NCBI RefSeq assembly: GCF_001297775.1
Contig: NZ_LIFX01000007.1
Span: 85,558-149,557, forward strand
Direction: 5' to 3'
DNA from: Trabulsiella odontotermitis
GTDB taxonomy: Bacteria; Pseudomonadota; Gammaproteobacteria; Enterobacterales; Enterobacteriaceae
Length of the DNA: 64,000 nucleotides
The position numbers were made by a program, and so were the translations under genes. The notes below the pieces were generated by a model. That model made no database searches, was not told the origin of the DNA, and saw only the letters and a program-made list of their open reading frames with translations. Positions 28,997-37,551 of the stretch are shown piece by piece. Position 1 is the first letter of the stretch. Every line of letters starts with the position of its first letter.

Positions 28997-30669
28997 TCCT
29001 GCTGCTGTGCAGCACGTCCACCTTTGCCGGGTTGTTCGATGCGCCCGGTCGTTCTCAGTTTGTGCCTGCCGATCAGGCGTTCGCCTTTGATTTTCAGCAG
29101 AACCAGCACGATCTGACGCTCTCCTGGCAGATAAAAGACGGTTATTACCTCTATCGCAAACAGATCAACATCGAGCCTGCCGACGCCAGTATTGCGCCGC
29201 CACAACTGCCTGCCGGTGAGTGGCATGAAGATGAGTTCTATGGCGAAAGCGAGATCTACCGCGAGCGTCTGACGCTGCCGCTGACCATCACTCAGGCCGC
29301 GAAAGGCGGCACGCTGACGGTGACGTATCAGGGCTGTGCCGACGCCGGTTTTTGTTATCCGCCGGAGACCAAAAAGGTGCCGTTGAGCGAAGTGGCACAA
29401 CTGTCCGCCACACCGCCCGCCAGCGCGCAACCACAACCGCAACCGGCGGTGAAAACGGAACTCCCCTTCTCCGCGTTATGGGCGTTGATTATTGGCATTG
29501 GTATCGCCTTCACCCCCTGCGTGCTGCCGATGTACCCGCTGATTTCCGGGATTGTGCTCGGCGGTAAAGCGCGCCTCTCTACCGCCCGCGCGCTGTTGCT
29601 GGCGTTCGTGTATGTGCAGGGAATGGCGCTGACCTACACCCTGCTCGGGCTGGTCGTCGCGGCGGCAGGGCTTCAGTTCCAGGCGGCGCTGCAACACCCT
29701 TACGTGCTGATCGGGCTGTCCGTGGTGTTCATCCTGCTGGCGCTGTCGATGTTTGGCCTGTTCACGCTGCAACTGCCTTCGTCGCTGCAGACCCGCTTAA
29801 CGCTGATGAGCAACCGCCGTCAGGGCGGCTCTTTGGGCGGTGTGTTTGCGATGGGCGCGATTGCCGGGCTTATCTGCTCGCCGTGCACCACCGCCCCGCT
29901 GAGCGCGATTCTGCTCTACATCGCCCAGAGCGGGAACCTGTGGCTCGGCGGCGGCACGCTCTATTTGTACGCGCTCGGCATGGGGTTGCCGCTGATTCTG
30001 GTCACCGTATTCGGCAACCGTCTGCTGCCGAAAAGTGGCCCGTGGATGGAACACGTCAAAACCGCGTTCGGCTTTGTGATCCTCGCCCTGCCGGTTTTCC
30101 TGCTCGAACGCATCACTGGCGAGGTCTGGGGCTTACGGCTGTGGTCGATGCTCGCCGTCGCCTTCTTCGGCTGGGCGTTTATTACATCGCTCAGCGTCAG
30201 CAAGCCGTGGATTCGCGTTCTGCAAATCCTCCTGCTGGCCGCGGCACTGGTTGGCGCACGCCCCTTGCAGGACTGGGCATTTGGGACATCCACCGTTCAG
30301 CAGCAGGCGCACCTGAACTTTACGCGCATCAGTACGGTTGAGGATCTCAACCAGGCGCTGGCTCAGGCACAGGGCAAAACGGTCATGCTGGATCTCTACG
30401 CTGACTGGTGCGTGGCCTGCAAGGAATTTGAGAAATATACCTTCAGCGATAAATCCGTTCAGCAAGCGCTCGAAAACACGGTTCTGCTGCAGGCGGATGT
30501 CACCAGAAACACGCCACAGGACGCAGCGCTGCTCCGCCATTTACAGGTTCTCGGGCTTCCCACCATTTTGTTCTTTGATGGGGGTGGAAAAGAGCTTACC
30601 GGGCAGCGCGTGACCGGATTTATGGACGCTGAGGCATTTCGCGCGCATTTGCAGAAACGGCCTCAGTAA
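28972..30669 (+). CDS. dsbD: thiol:disulfide interchange protein DsbD
   Basis: Inner membrane reductase passing electrons from cytoplasmic thioredoxin to periplasmic DsbC, DsbG and CcmG. 565 residues. Signal peptide 1-19, alpha domain with the redox pair around [13 protein letters not shown], membrane domain of eight helices with cysteines in [11 protein letters not shown] and [10 protein letters not shown], and a gamma thioredoxin-like domain with WCVACK. Same length as E. coli. Overlaps cutA by 25 bases. Confidence 0.97.
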   Translation: MAQRIFTLILLLCSTSTFAGLFDAPGRSQFVPADQAFAFDFQQNQHDLTLSWQIKDGYYLYRKQINIEPADASIAPPQLPAGEWHEDEFYGESEIYRERLTLPLTITQAAKGGTLTVTYQGCADAGFCYPPETKKVPLSEVAQLSATPPASAQPQPQPAVKTELPFSALWALIIGIGIAFTPCVLPMYPLISGIVLGGKARLSTARALLLAFVYVQGMALTYTLLGLVVAAAGLQFQAALQHPYVLIGLSVVFILLALSMFGLFTLQLPSSLQTRLTLMSNRRQGGSLGGVFAMGAIAGLICSPCTTAPLSAILLYIAQSGNLWLGGGTLYLYALGMGLPLILVTVFGNRLLPKSGPWMEHVKTAFGFVILALPVFLLERITGEVWGLRLWSMLAVAFFGWAFITSLSVSKPWIRVLQILLLAAALVGARPLQDWAFGTSTVQQQAHLNFTRISTVEDLNQALAQAQGKTVMLDLYADWCVACKEFEKYTFSDKSVQQALENTVLLQADVTRNTPQDAALLRHLQVLGLPTILFFDGGGKELTGQRVTGFMDAEAFRAHLQKRPQ

Positions 30670-30705
30670 ACGACACTTTGAGTGAGACAGAGGGAGGAAT
30701 GTGCC

Positions 30706-31281
30706 GTGCAACGTGAAGATGTGCTGGGAGAAGCCCTGCAATTACTTGAGATACAAGGGATTGCCAACACCTCGCTCGACATGGTGGCCGAGCGCGTTAA
30801 CTATCCGCTCGACGCGCTCATGCGTTTCTGGCCAGACAAAGAGGCGCTGGTGTATGACGCGCTGCGCCACCTCAGCCAGCAGGTGGAAATCTGGCAGCGC
30901 CAGTTGCTGCTGAATGAAGAGCTGAGCATTGAGCAAAAACTGCTGGCGCGCTACGCCGCGCTGACCGAGTGTGTCAGTAATCATCGTTATCCGGGCTGTT
31001 TGTTTATCGCCGCCTGTACGTTTTACCCGGATCCCGAGCACCCTATCCATCAACTGGCGGATCAGCAAAAACGCGCCGCGCATGACTACACGCACGAGCT
31101 GCTGACTCAGCTTGAAGTCGATGATCCGGCGATGGTCGCAAAGCAAATGGAGCTTATCCTGGAAGGCTGTTTAAGCCGGATGCTGGTGAAGCGCAGCCAG
31201 GCGGATGTCGACACCGCACAACGCCTTGCCGAAGACATTTTGCGCTTTGCCCAATGCCGCCAGAGCGGTGCCCTTACCTGA
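30706..31281 (+). CDS. yjdC: TetR-family regulator YjdC
   Basis: 191-residue putative repressor. TetR helix-turn-helix at about 8-48 ([20 protein letters not shown], then [13 protein letters not shown]), followed by a helical ligand-binding domain containing [19 protein letters not shown] start at 30706 behind GGGAGG; upstream in-frame codons are unconserved. 36 bases after dsbD and probably co-transcribed. Target genes unknown. Confidence 0.92.
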   Translation: MQREDVLGEALQLLEIQGIANTSLDMVAERVNYPLDALMRFWPDKEALVYDALRHLSQQVEIWQRQLLLNEELSIEQKLLARYAALTECVSNHRYPGCLFIAACTFYPDPEHPIHQLADQQKRAAHDYTHELLTQLEVDDPAMVAKQMELILEGCLSRMLVKRSQADVDTAQRLAEDILRFAQCRQSGALT

Positions 31282-31346
31282 AATGCGCGGTTTGCGGCCA
31301 AACTGCCGCAAAGTTAAGCAAACGCGCTGTTTTTGCTGAATTTGGG

Positions 31347-31375
31347 TTGACGGGGGGCGCTGATTACGGTTTAAT
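31347..31375 (+). promoter_or_regulatory. promoter of tRNA-Phe
   Basis: -35 TTGACG (31347-31352), 17-base spacer, -10 TTTAAT (31370-31375), then the GC-rich discriminator GCGCCCCG. Strong stable-RNA promoter 10 bases before the tRNA. Confidence 0.88.
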
Positions 31376-31385
31376 GCGCCCCGTT

Positions 31386-31461
31386 GCCCGGATAGCTCAG
31401 TCGGTAGAGCAGGGGATTGAAAATCCCCGTGTCCTTGGTTCGATTCCGAGTCCGGGCACCA
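31386..31461 (+). tRNA. pheU: tRNA-Phe (GAA), pheU position
   Basis: 76-base tRNA beginning GCCCGGATAGCTCAGTCGG, with anticodon loop ATTGAAAAT (anticodon GAA) and encoded CCA. Downstream of yjdC, the position of E. coli pheU, a known integration site for islands. The core gene order ends here. Confidence 0.97.
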
Positions 31462-31471
31462 CTATTTAGAA

Positions 31472-31496
31472 AAACCAGCCTTAGGGCTGGTTTTTT
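31472..31496 (+). terminator. tRNA-Phe terminator
   Basis: Stem AAACCAGCC/GGCTGGTTT with a TTAG tetraloop and a run of six T, 10 bases after the tRNA 3' end. Confidence 0.9.
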
Positions 31497-31611
31497 GCTT
31501 TCTGAGATACGAACTCGCCGTCGAACGTCATTCGATTACCCGCCGCACGCGGCAAGTCTGCATGCATTATCGCACAGCTCATTCCAGTACATTTCTCGCG
31601 TGCGGCGCAGT

Positions 31612-31779
31612 TCAGCGTGGCGTTTTATCACGGAACCACTCCGGATCAATGTTGGCGACATCCACGCCATACAGGCTGGCGACAGGCAGTACTGACTCAA
31701 GAACACGTTGCGCGCTGTTCTCCGCATTCGCTGATCGGGTCGCAAAAAACCGCCGTAACGTGCTTATCCACTTTTTCAT
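31612..31779 (-). CDS. small ORF of unknown function, possibly frameshifted
   Basis: 55 codons from an ATG with GAGGG about 8 bases ahead (MKKWISTLRRFFATRSANAE...), ending shortly after DPEWFRDK. In the +1 frame the reading continues from that point to a stop at 31536 (RHAELRRTREMYWNELC...), which looks like protein-coding composition. It may be a short real gene, or a longer gene broken by one frameshift. I do not recognise it. It lies between pheU and the ABC operon, in accessory DNA. Confidence 0.3.
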   Translation of the reverse strand: MKKWISTLRRFFATRSANAENSAQRVLESVLPVASLYGVDVANIDPEWFRDKTPR

Positions 31780-32022
31780 CGTCTTTACCCTCGCGCTCAA
31801 CCTTTCTACGTTAAACCACTAATTTCCGTGCAGGGGAAATACCAATGCTGACTGTCGATGTGCAAAATTTGCAAATAGCTTCCACCGTTCCTTTACTCAT
31901 CGTTAACACATTGTTCACTAATGCTTTTTTGCTAATAGCAAAGAACGATTTCTTATTTGGCGATAGCTTTCGCTTATGGGAGCGTAACGGGACAAAACAA
32001 AAACACGGGATGATCTATTACT

Positions 32023-32853
32023 ATGGCAGCAAACATAAAATGGTTTAAAAAACGGACACTGGTGCTGGGATTACTGGCGGCTGGCAGTCTGCTTTCAGCC
32101 CAGGCACAGGCCGATCAGCTGGCGGATATTAAGGCTGCGGGGGTGGTAAAAGTGGCCACTTTTGATGCCAACCCGCCGTTTGGTTCAATAGATGCAAAAA
32201 CCCATGAGATCGTGGGTTACGACGTGGACTTCGCCAAAGCACTGGCAAAAGCGCTTGGCGTGAAGCTGGAGCTGGTCGCCACCAACCCGGCCAACCGCAT
32301 TCCACTGTTGCAGTCCGGAAAAGCGGATTTGATCGTGGCGGATATTACCATCACCCCGGAACGGGCGCAGGTGATTGATTTTTCTACCCCTTACTTTGTC
32401 ACAGGCCAACAATTCCTGGTTCCGGCAAAATCACCGGATAAGCTCGATGACTATGGCCGGGCGCGAATCGGCGCGGTTAAGGGAACGACGGGCGAACAGG
32501 CACTGCACCAGCGTTTTCCGCAGTCCCGCGTGCTCTCTTATGACGACATTCCACTGGCGCTGACAGCACTGCGCAATGGCAACGTGCAGGCCATCACCCA
32601 GGACAGCACGATTCTGGCAGGTCTGCTGGCCCAGGCGCCGGATAAAGCGAACTTTAAAATCCTGCCCGATCTGCTCAGTAAAGAAGAGATTGGCGTTGGG
32701 GTGAAAAAAGGCGAAACGGCACTGCTGAAAGCGGTCAACAATGAGCTGGTCAATCTTGAGAAGAATGGTCAGGCGGCAAAAATCTACGATGTCTGGTTTG
32801 GCCCGGACACGCCTTCTCCACAGCCTCGCGCCTTTAAAATAGAAGCCCAGTAA
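32023..32853 (+). CDS. polar amino acid ABC transporter, periplasmic binding protein
   Basis: 276-residue extracellular solute-binding protein, family 3. Signal peptide about 1-30 (ends AQAQA). The mature part shows GVVKVATFDANPPFG, IVGYDVDFAKALAKALG, LQSGKADLIVADITITPERA and VIDFSTPYFVTGQQF, typical of glutamate/glutamine/histidine-type binders. First gene of a four-gene operon. Exact substrate cannot be told. A 217-base AT-rich region before it should hold the promoter. The ribosome binding site is weak (GGGATG). Confidence 0.88.
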   Translation: MAANIKWFKKRTLVLGLLAAGSLLSAQAQADQLADIKAAGVVKVATFDANPPFGSIDAKTHEIVGYDVDFAKALAKALGVKLELVATNPANRIPLLQSGKADLIVADITITPERAQVIDFSTPYFVTGQQFLVPAKSPDKLDDYGRARIGAVKGTTGEQALHQRFPQSRVLSYDDIPLALTALRNGNVQAITQDSTILAGLLAQAPDKANFKILPDLLSKEEIGVGVKKGETALLKAVNNELVNLEKNGQAAKIYDVWFGPDTPSPQPRAFKIEAQ

Positions 32854-32854
32854 T

Positions 32855-33670
32855 ATGTTCTCAGGTTTATTTTCACACTCCGCGGCCAGTGCCGCGGATT
32901 TTTCACATCTGAAACAGGCCAGCGTCGAATTTCGTCATGTGGACAAACGCTACGGTGACCATCAAGTTTTAAACGACATCAACCTCACCATTACGCCTGG
33001 TGAAGTGGTTGCCATCCTCGGCCCTTCAGGTTCCGGTAAATCCACCCTGATTCGTCTCATCAACCAGCTTGAAACCCTGAGCGGCGGGGAGATCCTGGTT
33101 GACAACAAACCTACCGGACAGCTTTCCGGTAACGGGCTACGTCAGTTGCGTAGCCGGGTCGGGTTTGTGTTCCAGCAATTCAATCTTTATGCCCATCTCA
33201 CCGCCAGCCAGAACATCACCCTGGCGCTGGAGCATGTTCACGGCTGGAAGCCCCAGCCAGCTCAGGAACGCGCACTGGCACTGCTGGAAAACGTCGGGAT
33301 GCTGGAAAAAGCCCACCATTTCCCCGCGGAACTGTCCGGCGGCCAGCAACAGCGGGTGGCAATTGCCCGCGCCCTGGCCTCATCGCCGCAAATCATTCTG
33401 TTCGATGAACCCACTTCCGCGCTGGATCCGGAGATGATTGGTGAAGTGCTGTTTGTGATGAAAGCCCTCGCCCACAGTGGGATCACCATGATTGTGGTTA
33501 CCCATGAGATGCAGTTTGCCCGGGAAATTGCCGACCGGATTGTTTTTATCGACGGTGGACAAATCCTTGAAACCGCACCGCCGGAGCAATTTTTCAGGCA
33601 ACCATCACATCCACGTGCGCAACGGTTTCTGCAAAAAGTCCTGAACCCTCTGCACCAGGAGCTGTTGTAA
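32855..33670 (+). CDS. polar amino acid ABC transporter, ATPase
   Basis: 271-residue ATPase driving the transporter: Walker A GPSGSGKST (56-64), Q-loop FVFQQFNLY, signature LSGGQQQR, Walker B IILFDEPTSALDPE, switch His in VVTHEM. A 22-residue N-terminal extension precedes the usual start of the fold. Begins one base after the binding protein stop; its own stop overlaps the next ATG (TAATG). Confidence 0.93.
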   Translation: MFSGLFSHSAASAADFSHLKQASVEFRHVDKRYGDHQVLNDINLTITPGEVVAILGPSGSGKSTLIRLINQLETLSGGEILVDNKPTGQLSGNGLRQLRSRVGFVFQQFNLYAHLTASQNITLALEHVHGWKPQPAQERALALLENVGMLEKAHHFPAELSGGQQQRVAIARALASSPQIILFDEPTSALDPEMIGEVLFVMKALAHSGITMIVVTHEMQFAREIADRIVFIDGGQILETAPPEQFFRQPSHPRAQRFLQKVLNPLHQELL

Positions 33671-34446
33671 TGCCAACCCTCGACTGGCAGGGCGTGCTGA
33701 CCGGGCAGCCTCTGCAGTGGATTTTATCCGGTTTTCTCACCACCCTGTGGGTTACGCTCGCCGGGGCGATTCTTGCAAGTCTGCTTGCACTGCTTTTCCT
33801 TCTACTGCGCCTCTCAGGCAGACGCTTCGGCAGCGCGGTGGTTAATGGCTGGGTCTCGCTGTTTCGCAATACCCCGCTGCTGGTGCAACTGCTGTTCTGG
33901 TATTTCGCCGCCTGGAACTGGCTGCCCCAGGTGTTCAGAGATGTGGTGAATGCGGATCACAACTGGTCCATTTTGCCCGGTGACGTCTGGTGGTTTACCC
34001 CCGAGTTTTTATGTTCTGCTTGGGGATTAGGGGTTTTCACCTCGGCGTTTTTAATCGAGGAGGTGGAGTCAGGGTTACGTTCAGTCCCTGCCGGACAACG
34101 AGAAGCGGCACTCGCGCAGGGATTCTCCCCGTGGCGTTTGTTTCGTTACATCCTTCTGCCACAAGGGCTGGCTAACGCATGGCAGCCCGTTGTGGGGCAG
34201 TATCTCAACCTGATGAAGCTCTCCTCCCTCGCCAGCGGGATTGGCTTTGCCGAACTGACCTGTCAGGTCAGGCAGATCGAAAGCTACAACGCGCATGCGC
34301 TGGAGGCATTTACCGTCGGTACAGTGCTCTATCTCCTGACCGGTGTCGTGATGGGGTTACTCCTGGTACGTATCGGGCCAGGAGCAAAACGCAAACACCA
34401 GGCGATGGTCACGACAGGGAGTGAAAAACATGATTGCCGGACTTAA
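33670..34446 (+). CDS. polar amino acid ABC transporter, permease 1
   Basis: 258-residue HisM/GltJ-type permease. About five transmembrane helices, RNTPLLVQLLFWYF after helix 2, and the EAA loop EAALAQGFSPWRLFRYILLPQ that docks on the ATPase. Overlaps the ATPase stop by one base and the next permease by 17 bases. Confidence 0.92.
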   Translation: MPTLDWQGVLTGQPLQWILSGFLTTLWVTLAGAILASLLALLFLLLRLSGRRFGSAVVNGWVSLFRNTPLLVQLLFWYFAAWNWLPQVFRDVVNADHNWSILPGDVWWFTPEFLCSAWGLGVFTSAFLIEEVESGLRSVPAGQREAALAQGFSPWRLFRYILLPQGLANAWQPVVGQYLNLMKLSSLASGIGFAELTCQVRQIESYNAHALEAFTVGTVLYLLTGVVMGLLLVRIGPGAKRKHQAMVTTGSEKHDCRT

Positions 34447-35116
34447 TGTCATTGCCGATAACCTGGATTATCTTCTGTGGGGACGCGCGGCCGCTGGTGA
34501 ACCTGGTGGGGTATTGCTCTCGTTGATGATGGCATTGGGGGCTGCACTACTCGCCCTGCCCGGCGGGATTGCTCTGGCGTGTCTGGCCTGGCGCTTTACC
34601 GGGATCGTGCGCAAGGCGCTCTTTTTGTGGGCAGAACTGATTCGCGGCATTCCGTTAATCTTTGTGATTTTCTGGATGTGGTATCTTCTGCCACTCATCA
34701 CCGGAAGCGATCTTCCGGGGGCGCTCACCGTGACGCTGGCGCTGGCCTGGTTTACGGCGGCATCGGTGATGCATTCGGTATTAGCTGGTCTGAGGGCGTT
34801 ACCGTCAGGGCAGTACGAAGCGGCCCTGTCTCAGGGATTCAGTACACGACAAACGTTGTGGTGTGTGCTGCTGCCGCAGGCTCTGAGGAATATTCTTCCG
34901 TCTCTGGTGGGGATTTTTATCAGCCTGCTGAAAGATACGTCACTGGCGTTCATTGTGAACGTGCCTGAACTGACCACAGTTGCAGGACAGGTGAACAACC
35001 GGGTGCAAATTTACCCGGCAGCCATTTTTATCTTTACCGGCGTCGTCTATTACCTGCTCTGCTGTTCTCTGGAGCAGTTTGCAAAGCGCTGGCGTTTCAA
35101 CCGGCCAGCGCGTTAA
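34430..35116 (+). CDS. polar amino acid ABC transporter, permease 2
   Basis: 228-residue second permease (GltK-like), with IRGIPLIFVIFWMWYLLP and the EAA loop YEAALSQGFSTRQTLWCVLLP. I chose ATG 34430, eight bases after GGAG, rather than GTG 34421, which overlaps the ribosome binding site. Last gene of the operon. The binding protein-ATPase-permease-permease order with two unlike permeases indicates a heterodimeric channel as in GltIJKL. Confidence 0.9.
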   Translation: MIAGLNVIADNLDYLLWGRAAAGEPGGVLLSLMMALGAALLALPGGIALACLAWRFTGIVRKALFLWAELIRGIPLIFVIFWMWYLLPLITGSDLPGALTVTLALAWFTAASVMHSVLAGLRALPSGQYEAALSQGFSTRQTLWCVLLPQALRNILPSLVGIFISLLKDTSLAFIVNVPELTTVAGQVNNRVQIYPAAIFIFTGVVYYLLCCSLEQFAKRWRFNRPAR

Positions 35117-35136
35117 CCACAGAAGCGACCGGAATA

Positions 35137-35613
35137 TTACAAAGTGAATATCGGCTCCATCAATTCCTCAACCGACATCACTCCTTCACTTGTCCGTATC
35201 CAGCGCGGTTTTTTAGTATCCGCCGCGAAGAACCAGACCAGCTCGCACAATAATCCGGTTAAGGTCTTTTCTGCCTCTGGTACCAGCACCTGTCCGGACA
35301 GCAGCTTCGCCAGCGTCAGGCAGTAATCACAGAGCAACTCTGAATCCGGATCAAACGCGGGTTTCAGGGGTGGAAGCGTATCAATCGTCAGACTTTCAAG
35401 CAGATGGTTCGGCACAGGGTCGTTCAACGTCGGTTGTAACAAGGTCAGGCACGCGCTGAGGCGGGCGCACAGCGCCATTTTCAACGCCGGTTCGTCGCTT
35501 TCAATTAACGTTTCGGCGAATTTTTCACAGTGATCGGCAAGGACAGTGAAATCCGTCCGGGTACTGAAAGGAACAGAAAGTAACGGGTGAGTCTGAGTAG
35601 GGATCGTAGCCAT
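35137..35613 (-). CDS. satellite-phage-type protein of unknown function
   Basis: 158 residues, acidic, mostly helical, no membrane segment: begins MATIPTQTHPLLSVPF and contains WFFAADTKKPRWIRTSEG. AGGAGG lies 8 bases before the ATG. The beginning and the upstream sequence resemble genes that follow ash in P4-type satellite phages. It overlaps out of frame, by 109 bases, the ash-like ORF upstream. Convergent with the ABC operon, 20 bases apart. I do not know its function; the satellite origin is inferred from memory of such regions. Confidence 0.6.
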   Translation of the reverse strand: MATIPTQTHPLLSVPFSTRTDFTVLADHCEKFAETLIESDEPALKMALCARLSACLTLLQPTLNDPVPNHLLESLTIDTLPPLKPAFDPDSELLCDYCLTLAKLLSGQVLVPEAEKTLTGLLCELVWFFAADTKKPRWIRTSEGVMSVEELMEPIFTL

Positions 35614-35798
35614 CGTGGCAGCCTCCTGTAACGGGTTATATTTCCGCCACCGGAGAGGCTAATCTCGCGGGTGGCGGAACCGAACGGGGTTAGCCTTACC
35701 GGCGTTACAGGAAACCGGCGCGTCTTGCGACGCCCCCGCCCGGCCCGCCATTGAGGTGTAGCCGTGCGCGCGACACAAAAAAGACGCGGACGCGTCAT
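35505..35798 (-). CDS. Ash-like small basic protein of P4-type satellite
   Basis: 97-residue arginine-rich ORF (MTRPRLFCVARTATPQWRAG, then GRRKTRRFPVTPVRLTPFG and REISLSGGGN). This composition and motif order resemble Ash-family ORFs at the immunity end of P4-like satellites. Whether it is translated is uncertain, since such ORFs span the structured immunity RNA. It overlaps the next gene by 109 bases. Confidence 0.45.
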   Translation of the reverse strand: MTRPRLFCVARTATPQWRAGRGRRKTRRFPVTPVRLTPFGSATREISLSGGGNITRYRRLPRWLRSLLRLTRYFLFLSVPGRISLSLPITVKNSPKR

Positions 35799-36140
35799 GT
35801 GTCGCCTGTAACACGTTTCAGGAGGCTAATCCCGACACCTGATTTTGCAGGTGCGGATGAACAATACTGTTATCGGTTACAGGTCGCAAGCGGTTTCATG
35901 ACGGCAAGCGGAGCAGAGTGCAGATCCGGAATGCTGCTCGCAAAATGGGTTGGTGGCGGCGACGAATGAATGCTTCCGCTTTCGTTTGAGGCCGTGTAAA
36001 CAACGAGGATAATGCCCTACGGTCGTATAAAAACGTTATGCTTTAGCAACCTCAACCGAGAATAGATGTATTACGTTATGTCTTTTCATTTACAGCACCT
36101 AATATAAAATCATCCAAATATATTCTATTGATATGGTAAG
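35799..36140 (-). other. P4-like immunity/leader remnant, no gene
   Basis: A 342-base stretch without a convincing ORF. On the minus strand it carries CACCTG...CAGGTG, a short hairpin, followed by TCGGGATTAGCCTCCTGAAACG. The ten-mer GATTAGCCTC recurs inside the ash-like ORF (plus-strand positions 35822-35831 and 35655-35664). Such repeats are typical of the P4 immunity region, where a short antisense RNA ends transcription. From about 36000 the DNA becomes very AT-rich and joins the rhs immunity region. Confidence 0.4.
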
Positions 36141-36617
36141 TTAATATACAACCAATTGACCTTTTGGCCAGTTCCCTTGCCAACCACAAGGTATATGACC
36201 AGACTCATATATAGATAAAAGCCTATTAAAAAATAAGGGGGAAGTTAATTTTTTACTATAAAAATCCTCTATCAGATAATGCATTACATCCCATTCCACG
36301 CACTGTCTTAATAGTAAATTATCAAAATCATTTAGTTGTGGAATCTTAGGGCTTATATCATTATCAAAATATACCTTTGCTTCTTTCGCTACGTCATTCC
36401 ATTCCTGAAGTATAGTTACATGTTTAGTTGCCAGGTAACCTGAAATTGCATTAGCTTCCTCCAAAGTGACGTTTTCCCATTGAGGATCAGCTAAAAAATC
36501 TTGAGCCTCATCTAAGGACATTGCTAACATGACATTCGGCATACTTGTTTCTTTACCAACCGCTGAAAACCACTTAATTTTCAATAACCTTTCAATTACT
36601 GATTGAGATAGCCTCAT
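36141..36617 (-). CDS. putative second immunity protein downstream of rhs
   Basis: 158 residues, AT-rich, acidic, cytosolic: begins MRLSQSVIERLLKIKWFSAV and has MSLDEAQDFLADPQWENVTL and a C-terminal GHIPCGWQGNWPKG. No known domain recognised. Its place, 139 bases past the probable cognate immunity gene, and its composition suggest an orphan immunity gene left from a former Rhs tip. No matching displaced toxin fragment was seen nearby. Function inferred from context only. Confidence 0.6.
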   Translation of the reverse strand: MRLSQSVIERLLKIKWFSAVGKETSMPNVMLAMSLDEAQDFLADPQWENVTLEEANAISGYLATKHVTILQEWNDVAKEAKVYFDNDISPKIPQLNDFDNLLLRQCVEWDVMHYLIEDFYSKKLTSPLFFNRLLSIYESGHIPCGWQGNWPKGQLVVY

Positions 36618-36756
36618 GGCTTACCTGAATTAATTCCTTCTAACATTTAAGGAATATTTTAACTTCATGAATAACTGTATTTCATCATGTTATGATGCAA
36701 CCATTTACAACCCAACAGAAAAAATTTCCACTATCTACTCTTATGAGTATCTGCAA

Positions 36757-37542
36757 TTATTTTGGCAAAATCCTTGTTCTTTCTTTTATAATTTGTGGCT
36801 TCCATGATATCAATATCCCAGCTTCTCCAAGACATTTATTTATACTATCAAGTTCATTTTCTTCAACAGACCACAACCACATCTCATCGTTTAATTTTTC
36901 AAGAGAACCATGACGCACATCACTTAAAATCCATTCTTTTAACGTAATTCCTTTGAGAGTAATACTAAGATGATAATTATTTATTATGTTACCTGGGTAT
37001 ACCATTCTTAGCATAGTTTTCTTATAGCGTTCCAGCCCTTTTCTACTCGGACATTCTCTTTTAAATAATGATGAATTTTCATATGGATATATATTCACCA
37101 AACTATCACCTGTGGCATAGAAAAATACTTTAGTCACTTCTTCCTCATGATAGTTAATGCCATATGAACAAGATAGTTTATCCGACATCGATTTCAGAAT
37201 CCTTTTTATATTTTGTAATTCACCATCTACACTTGGGTATTGTATATCAATATAGTTAAATCCGACAAACTCATCAGTCATATAACCAAAACAGGCATGC
37301 CACGGTCGAATTTTTTCGACCTCAGAATATATCCTGAATGAAGTCACCTCCTCCTTCTCAATTTTTTCTTTCAATTCAGAGAACGATATTTCTATAATAT
37401 CATGGTCGCCGCCGTCCAAAATTTCGTAATACCCAGCGCTCGTGATAGATATACCAAGTTCATTTAAAATTTCCACACCCAACTCACAAGCTACTGCAGT
37501 GCCAATTTTTTTTGTATCATATATAGCCACTCCAGAATACAT
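36757..37542 (-). CDS. probable cognate immunity protein of the Rhs toxin
   Basis: 261 residues, AT-rich, no signal peptide or membrane segment. Starts MYSGVAIYDTKKIGTAVACE, 9 bases after the rhs stop, behind AGGGGCGGG. No known domain recognised. By the usual toxin-immunity layout it should bind and block the C-terminal toxin of the upstream rhs gene in the cytoplasm. The prediction rests on position, composition and spacing. Confidence 0.7.
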   Translation of the reverse strand: MYSGVAIYDTKKIGTAVACELGVEILNELGISITSAGYYEILDGGDHDIIEISFSELKEKIEKEEVTSFRIYSEVEKIRPWHACFGYMTDEFVGFNYIDIQYPSVDGELQNIKRILKSMSDKLSCSYGINYHEEEVTKVFFYATGDSLVNIYPYENSSLFKRECPSRKGLERYKKTMLRMVYPGNIINNYHLSITLKGITLKEWILSDVRHGSLEKLNDEMWLWSVEENELDSINKCLGEAGILISWKPQIIKERTRILPK

Positions 37543-37551
37543 ACCCGCCCC

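Noticed and set aside
31545..31611. Second attachment repeat of the pheU 3' end
   Set aside because: I looked for a copy of the tRNA 3' end (GATTCCGAGTCCGGGCACCA) downstream and found none in the window; the island border may lie beyond it.
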